Shown here piece by piece: positions 60,011-64,000 of a stretch of 64,000 nucleotides of DNA. Origin of the DNA: Desulforapulum autotrophicum HRM2 (GTDB lineage: Bacteria > Desulfobacterota > Desulfobacteria > Desulfobacterales > Desulfobacteraceae); assembly GCF_000020365.1 (NCBI RefSeq), contig NC_012108.1, positions 3,658,001 through 3,722,000 on the forward strand, in the 5' to 3' direction. Under the pieces are notes generated by a model. It was not told the origin of the DNA and ran no database searches. It worked only from the letters and a program-made list of their open reading frames with translations. The translations under genes and the position numbers were made by a program. How positions within the stretch are numbered: the stretch's first letter is position 1; every line of letters begins with the position of its first letter.

Positions 60011-60234
60011 CGCGACAACCTCCCTGTCATATTTAAAATTTAAAATTATTTTCCTATTATTTATTTTTATAATGTGTTATTATTCTTTTTTTAGTTAACC
60101 ACCTGCACCTTCCGGTCGGTGCCTGCTGTATCGCGGTTGTGTCACCCCAGCCCCAATTCATGCAACAAAACTTACCTTGCCTAGACTGGCCTATTACGAT
60201 GTAATGGGTGGGCGAATTCAGGAATATATATAAT

Positions 60235-61443
60235 ATGTCATTTGAAATTTTTGGCCTCAGGGCTGAACTGTTACGTGCCGTTGCGGCCGAAGGCTACAAA
60301 GAACCCACACCCATCCAGGACCAAGCCATCCCCGTTGTCCTAAGGGGAGAAGACGTGCTTGCAGGAGCCCAGACAGGCACGGGAAAAACCGCAGCCTTTG
60401 CTCTTCCCATCCTTGAGATGCTCAGCAAAACCAGCAAACGCACATACACCCCGCGGTGCCTGGTACTTGCACCAACTCGGGAACTTGCAGCCCAGGTCCA
60501 GGCCAGCTTTGAAAGCCTTGGCCGATCTCTCCATCTTCGGTCCACCGTTGTTTTCGGTGGTGTCGGCATTCAGCCCCAGATAGACAAACTCAAAAAAGGC
60601 GTCGACATCCTTGTTGCAACACCTGGCAGACTCCTTGACCATGCCGGACGAAGGACCCTGGATCTATCCAAGGTGGAAATTCTTGTCCTGGACGAAGCCG
60701 ACCGGATGCTGGACATGGGATTTATCCACGACATTAAAAAGGTGTTAAAACTTCTGCCCGGGAAAAGACAGAACCTGCTCTTTTCCGCAACCTATTCGAC
60801 CGAAATAAAACGATTTGCCGACGGCCTTCTCAACAACCCCAAGATCATTGAAGTTTCGGCATCCAACAAGGCTGCAGACGGAGTTACCCAAGCAGTTTAT
60901 CCGGTTCAAAAGACAAAGAAACGAGAACTGCTCTCCACCTTGATCAGGAATGAAAACTGGACCAAGGTACTGGTATTCACCCGCACAAAACACGGTGCAA
61001 ACCGGTTAACAAAACAGCTTATCACAGATGGAATCAAGGCTGCCGCCATACATGGCAACAAGAGCCAGTCCACCCGGACCCGGGCCCTTGCCGACTTCAA
61101 GAATGGAAGCATCAAAGCCCTTGTGGCGACTGACATTGCAGCAAGGGGACTTGATATTGACATGCTTCCCCATGTGGTCAACTACGATCTTCCCAACGTA
61201 CCAGAGGATTATGTCCACAGAATTGGACGGACAGGTAGAGCCGGCGCCACCGGCATCGCCCTTTCCCTTGTTTGCAGTGACGAGCAGAAACAGCTCAAAG
61301 AGATCCAGAGACTTCTCAAACACAACATCCCGGTAAAAACCATGGACGGCTTTTTCCAGGTACAGGAGACTCCAGCCAAGCCCGCCGAGTTCCGCAACAA
61401 AAGGCCGGCCGGGCAAAACAGATCCGCCCAGTACCGTCGTTAA
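60235..61443 (+). CDS. DEAD-box RNA helicase
   Basis: 402 residues from the ATG at 60235 (AGGA upstream; an in-frame start at 60208 is less likely). Motifs: [58 protein letters not shown] and HRIGRTGR. A short basic end ([15 protein letters not shown]). It resembles RhlE. It is divergent from the cold-shock gene and followed by a strong terminator. It differs enough from the helicase at 25636 that recent duplication is unlikely. Confidence 0.93.
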   Translation: MSFEIFGLRAELLRAVAAEGYKEPTPIQDQAIPVVLRGEDVLAGAQTGTGKTAAFALPILEMLSKTSKRTYTPRCLVLAPTRELAAQVQASFESLGRSLHLRSTVVFGGVGIQPQIDKLKKGVDILVATPGRLLDHAGRRTLDLSKVEILVLDEADRMLDMGFIHDIKKVLKLLPGKRQNLLFSATYSTEIKRFADGLLNNPKIIEVSASNKAADGVTQAVYPVQKTKKRELLSTLIRNENWTKVLVFTRTKHGANRLTKQLITDGIKAAAIHGNKSQSTRTRALADFKNGSIKALVATDIAARGLDIDMLPHVVNYDLPNVPEDYVHRIGRTGRAGATGIALSLVCSDEQKQLKEIQRLLKHNIPVKTMDGFFQVQETPAKPAEFRNKRPAGQNRSAQYRR

Positions 61444-61470
61444 TCCTCCAGATTGCGCACCCTGATTTAA

Positions 61471-61513
61471 GGCAGCTCAGACCTCCGGGCCTGGGCTGCC
61501 TGTCCTCTTTTTT
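61471..61513 (+). terminator. Rho-independent terminator of the helicase gene
   Basis: GGCAGC/GCTGCC outer stem with further inner pairs, followed by TCTTTTTT. Confidence 0.8.
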
Positions 61514-61658
61514 CCGGTGGTTAATAAACCCAAAACATACAGACAATACCCATTGATGCTCAAACAGACTCCCCATGACAGGGTGCAAAGGGTCATTCAA
61601 ACAGTCCGACAAAAACACCGGTCATGGAAATTAATCTTCAGCCCCTTCCATTTTTTTG

Positions 61659-61688
61659 TTGACACACCCCACGTTTTAGAGTTATAAA
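61659..61688 (+). promoter_or_regulatory. Promoter of tRNA-Leu
   Basis: TTGACA at 61659-61664, an 18-bp spacer and TATAAA at 61683-61688. Confidence 0.65.
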
Positions 61689-61754
61689 CCCCTCGAATCA
61701 AACGTTGGGCGTCCTCGAAAATTGAGCCTTCCAGCAGATAATTCAACGAACAAT

Positions 61755-61839
61755 GCCGAAGTGGTGGAATAGGTAGACACGCACGCTTGAGGGGCGTGTG
61801 GGGCGACCCGTGGGAGTTCAAGTCTCCCCTTCGGCACCA
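61755..61839 (+). tRNA. tRNA-Leu (anticodon GAG)
   Basis: An 85-nt class II tRNA: acceptor GCCGAAG/CTTCGGC, anticodon loop CTTGAGG, long variable arm, T loop GTTCAAGTC, and encoded CCA. Confidence 0.97.
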
Positions 61840-61845
61840 ATATAT

Positions 61846-61887
61846 AAGAGCCATTGGAACATAATTTGTTTCAGTGGCTCTTTTTTG
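61846..61887 (+). terminator. Rho-independent terminator after tRNA-Leu
   Basis: AAGAGCCA and TGGCTCTT pair across a 21-nt loop, and a T run follows. Confidence 0.8.
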
Positions 61888-61948
61888 TTTGAGAAAACAG
61901 GGCACAGAAACAAGGGCTATTGCCGCACCCTGTTCAACAGCTTAATTT

Positions 61949-62158
61949 CTAATTCTCAAGTTTAAAAGAAACCTTTAATTTCGTGCGATAGGCCACAATT
62001 CTGTTGGCCTCCAGGCGCATGTCCATCATGATGACCTCGGCAACACGAATGTCCCTTACGGAGTTGTCCACGGTTGCGATGGCAGCTTTTGCAGCGTCTT
62101 CCCAGGATTTCTCAGACATCCCTACGACTTCGATGATTTTGTATACACTGTTTTCCAT
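61949..62158 (-). CDS. Dodecin
   Basis: 69 residues from the ATG at 62158; AAGGAG lies 6 nt upstream, and the ATG two codons earlier overlaps it. The sequence ENSVYKIIEVVGMSEKSWED and the final RVAYRTKLKVSFKLEN-like strand (read as IVAYRTKLKVSFKLE) define dodecin, a hollow dodecamer that stores or buffers flavins or CoA. Monocistronic. Confidence 0.93.
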   Translation of the reverse strand: MENSVYKIIEVVGMSEKSWEDAAKAAIATVDNSVRDIRVAEVIMMDMRLEANRIVAYRTKLKVSFKLEN

Positions 62159-62402
62159 TTGCATCTCCTTTGGGGGAGGGGAAAAACGCTCTCCGACCCC
62201 ATGATATTATTGATGGCTTCTTTTTTGAATTGCCCTTGTTGATCATTGAAACAAAGAACAGCAGGTTGCCCGCCAAACATACTTGTAAAATACATCACTA
62301 AAGACATGGCCAAAGACTCTGGGGATACGATGGTTATTATAATAACAGGTCAGTTCCATCCATGTAAAGGGGTTGCGAAAAAAAAATAGCCAGTTAACGA
62401 TA

Positions 62403-62428
62403 TCCAGGGGCCGTCACCGACCCCTGGA
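62403..62428 (-). terminator. Terminator after the peroxiredoxin gene
   Basis: TCCAGGGG/CCCCTGGA, an 8-bp stem with a 10-nt loop, 10 bp after the stop codon. A T run lies about 20 nt beyond the stem on the minus strand. Confidence 0.6.
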
Positions 62429-62438
62429 CAGTTTTCAT

Positions 62439-63158
62439 TTAATCAAAGGCCATTTCAGTTTTCCACTCTTTCCAGACATTACCGACCAAGTCAGGTCCGG
62501 GCTTGAGAACAGCCTTGCCCGGGCGCCAGCCGGACGGGGTCGCCTCGGTTCCCTTGGAGGCCCTGACAAGCTGAAAAGCCTGAATCTGCCGGAAGGTCTC
62601 GCTGACATTTCTTCCCACAGGCGGGGTCAACACTTCAAACCCCTGGACAATGCCATCAGGATCAATAAGAAACCGGCCCCGGGCTTCAACACCTGCATCC
62701 TCATCATAAACCCCATAGACCGTTCCAACCTTCCCACCGGCATCGGACAGCATGGGAAAGGGAACCCCGCCTTCAACCATTTTGGACAATTCATGGTCAT
62801 TCCACATCTTGTGTACAAATATGCTGTCAATACTCATGGACAACACCTCTACGCCAAGATCCTTGAACTCAGAATATTTTTCAGCAACTGCTGAAATTTC
62901 TGTGGCTCATACAAAGGTAAAGTCACCAGGATAAAAACAGAGAACAACCCATTTGCCAAGGTGATCTGACAATTTGACATTAGTGAATTTACCATTTTGA
63001 TATCCGGGTGCTGTAAAGTCAGGTGCTTTTCTGCCAACCTTTATCATGGATGAGACCTCCTTTTTTTCAGTTTCAATTTCAGATTTTTTTTCAGGAACCG
63101 TTTCTCCCACCGGACCACCCGTTGGTCGGGCACATCCAGCCTTTAGTTCTTCCCCCAT
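62439..63158 (-). CDS. Selenocysteine-containing peroxiredoxin
   Basis: 239 residues if the in-frame TGA at 62909-62907 is read as selenocysteine (residue 84). The context [12 protein letters not shown] is the peroxidatic site of AhpC/Prx proteins, normally FTFVCPTE. Reading continues in the same frame through intact Prx sequence ([38 protein letters not shown]). It reduces peroxides. The usual resolving cysteine before PSGW is replaced (EATPSGW), and the only other cysteines are Cys9 and one in VVLCFYPG. Two starts have good ribosome sites: 63158 (AGGAGG) and 63047 (AAGGAGG), so a 37-residue N-terminal extension may be optional. Confidence 0.9.
62879..62896 (-). promoter_or_regulatory. SECIS element
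   Basis: On the mRNA UUUCAGC-AGUU-GCUGAAA forms a 7-bp stem whose loop holds GU, starting 10 nt after the UGA. Spacing and loop fit bacterial SECIS elements that bind SelB. Confidence 0.75.
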
Positions 63159-63218
63159 AAATCCTCCTCTATCTAATAGTTATGGAATAAAGCAAATACG
63201 ACGATTGAAATAGATAAA

Positions 63219-63278
63219 AGCCTGATTAAAACACTCAGGCTATAGTATTTTTATATACTTAGCTTTCCATCGGTGCAA
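63219..63278 (-). promoter_or_regulatory. Possible promoter and leader hairpin of the Sec-peroxiredoxin gene
   Basis: Minus strand: TTGCAC (63278-63273), 17 bp, TATAAA (63255-63250). It is followed by an AGCCTGA/TCAGGCT hairpin with TTTTAT (63241-63219), which could attenuate transcription before the gene. Confidence 0.35.
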
Positions 63279-63322
63279 GGGGAATCTATAATTAAGCATT
63301 CCACCGAATAGCTCTATTTTTC

Positions 63323-63351
63323 TTGACAAAAACCTGATTCCTCTCTATTTA
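63323..63351 (+). promoter_or_regulatory. Promoter of a small gene
   Basis: TTGACA at 63323-63328, a 17-bp spacer and a weak -10 TATTTA at 63346-63351. Confidence 0.5.
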
Positions 63352-63418
63352 TGTCCTAAGTCTATTCTCATAAGTCTTCCTTTTTTCAAAAATAGAACCA
63401 ACACACAAAAGGAGAAAA

Positions 63419-63529
63419 ATGAAGATGACCGAACTGGAGCCCTTGAAGCTCGCCACGACCATGATCGCAGGCAATGGGGAAATAAAAGTCTGCCAGGACC
63501 ATGGCAAGGTATTAGGAGAAAAATTATAA
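63419..63529 (+). CDS. 36-residue small protein, unknown
   Basis: An ATG 6 nt after AGGAG opens a frame of 36 codons (begins MKMTELEPLKLATTMIAG, ends GKVLGEKL) with one cysteine. It is enclosed by its own promoter-like sequence and a terminator with six T residues, so a discrete transcript is likely. No family recognised. It could instead be a small RNA with a chance frame. Confidence 0.5.
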   Translation: MKMTELEPLKLATTMIAGNGEIKVCQDHGKVLGEKL

Positions 63530-63552
63530 TTAATCCGCTGTTAAAACCAGTC

Positions 63553-63589
63553 AGCCGCTGCGCTTTGTAAAATAGCCGGCGGCTTTTTT
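63553..63589 (+). terminator. Rho-independent terminator of the small gene
   Basis: AGCCGC/GCGGCT stem with a 20-nt loop, followed directly by a T6 run. Confidence 0.7.
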
Positions 63590-63605
63590 GATTCAACCAC
63601 TAAAT

Positions 63606-63751
63606 AGTGTTTGAATGAAAACCTGTGTTTGGATAAAAACTTGCCCATATGCAAGGCGCAAGCAAAGCTGAAACCGGAGTGTACTGGAGTACATGAGGAT
63701 TTCAGATTTATGCAGCAACGCGGCAGATGGGTGAGTTTTCGTTCAAACACT
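63606..63751. repeat. 146-bp full-length palindromic element
   Basis: The ends AGTGTTTGAATGAAAAC and (reverse complement) AGTGTTTGAACGAAAAC match at 16 of 17 positions. Inner arms (GCCCAT/ATGGGT, CTGAAA/TTTCAG, GTAC around a short loop) fold the whole element. It contains GCAAGGCG. Confidence 0.85.
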
Positions 63752-63784
63752 AAATAGTTGACAAACCAGAGACCCATTACAGCC

Positions 63785-64000
63785 ATGACCGACTTTGATC
63801 CATCAAAAATACTGCATTCCCACTTTAACGTCCCGCAGATCAAACGATTTGCCATTCATTTCATCTGTGGGGCAATACTACTTTTGTCGTGTACCAGAGT
63901 CGGTCTTGCCGACACTGAAAAAAACACATTGAAACTTGTCCATGCAGTCATGTGTGAAGAGATTGAGAATTATCTTCCCGTCTATCCTGCCGTGGTCTTT
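63785..64000 (+). CDS. Exported protein, possibly DUF2914 (partial, C-terminus beyond window)
   Basis: 72 codons are visible from the ATG at 63785 to the right edge. A hydrophobic segment (RFAIHFICGAILLLSCTRVG) ending in LADTE looks like a signal peptide. The next stretch, KLVHAVMCEEIENYLPVYPAVVF, resembles the start of DUF2914 domains, but too little is present to be sure. Confidence 0.5.
   Translation, partial: MTDFDPSKILHSHFNVPQIKRFAIHFICGAILLLSCTRVGLADTEKNTLKLVHAVMCEEIENYLPVYPAVVF

Noticed and set aside
61597-61905. Minus-strand frame of 102 codons
   Set aside because: It runs across tRNA-Leu and its promoter; it is a familiar artefact of tRNA-complement sequence.
62439-63158. Peroxiredoxin read as a pseudogene or two genes
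   Set aside because: The TGA is exactly at the peroxidatic Cys codon, the frame is intact on both sides and a suitable SECIS hairpin follows, so selenocysteine is the better reading.

Overview
The window looks like chromosome of a strictly anaerobic, sulfate-reducing deltaproteobacterium of the Desulfobacterales, close to Desulfobacterium/Desulforapulum. This is inference from gene content. It rests on a complete methylmalonyl-CoA to malate operon (propionate oxidation), a Wolinella-type menaquinone fumarate reductase/succinate dehydrogenase, a tungstate/molybdate transporter, a selenoprotein peroxiredoxin and many sensor kinases. There is no phage, transposase or CRISPR array. Two tRNA genes (Gly-GCC, Leu-GAG) are present.

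Layout. 0-4 kb: a partial DUF89 phosphatase, a DUF134 regulator with a DUF5320 partner behind a promoter flanked by two operators, a secreted ATP-dependent DNA ligase (LigE type) and a LarA-family protein. 4.3-10.2 kb: gltBD. 10.3-12.9 kb: a secreted protein and a glucokinase. 13.0-24.1 kb: one long minus-strand operon, epimerase-mutase-meaB-sucCD-frdCAB-fumarase, with an alpha-methylacyl-CoA racemase-like gene upstream. 25.6-27.8 kb: a DEAD-box helicase and a 0.94 kb array of palindromic repeats. 27.8-32.7 kb: a probable signalling operon (hybrid histidine kinase, metallophosphoesterase, Ser/Thr kinase fused to DUF1566). 32.8-35.7 kb: wtpABC. 35.8-42.1 kb: an acyltransferase, a Gld-like ABC system and an unknown gene with a hairpin over its ribosome binding site. 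42.4-45.8 kb: a sigma-54-driven pair, a PilZ-hotdog fusion and a kinase-receiver-HD-GYP protein. 46.5-49.2 kb: two Hsp20 genes, an amidohydrolase, a DUF2284 protein and an S4 protein. 49.4-53.1 kb: a Cys-rich PAS sigma-54 activator divergent from a Cys-less TusA-like protein and a CoA-disulfide-reductase-like rhodanese fusion. 53.2-61.4 kb: mixed housekeeping genes, tRNA-Gly, an atypical AMP-binding enzyme, a cold-shock protein and a second DEAD-box helicase. 61.7-64 kb: tRNA-Leu, dodecin, a Sec-containing peroxiredoxin, a 36-codon small gene with its own promoter and terminator, and a partial exported protein.

Themes. The central operon converts methylmalonyl-CoA through succinate and fumarate to malate. 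Redox and sulfur handling recurs (Sec-peroxiredoxin, the rhodanese/TusA/Cys-PAS locus). Two GG-N10-GC sigma-54 promoters each have an upstream dyad. Three full-length palindromic elements of about 150 bp and a separate 89-bp two-hairpin repeat family lie between genes, and one copy of the latter supplies the sucC stop codon.
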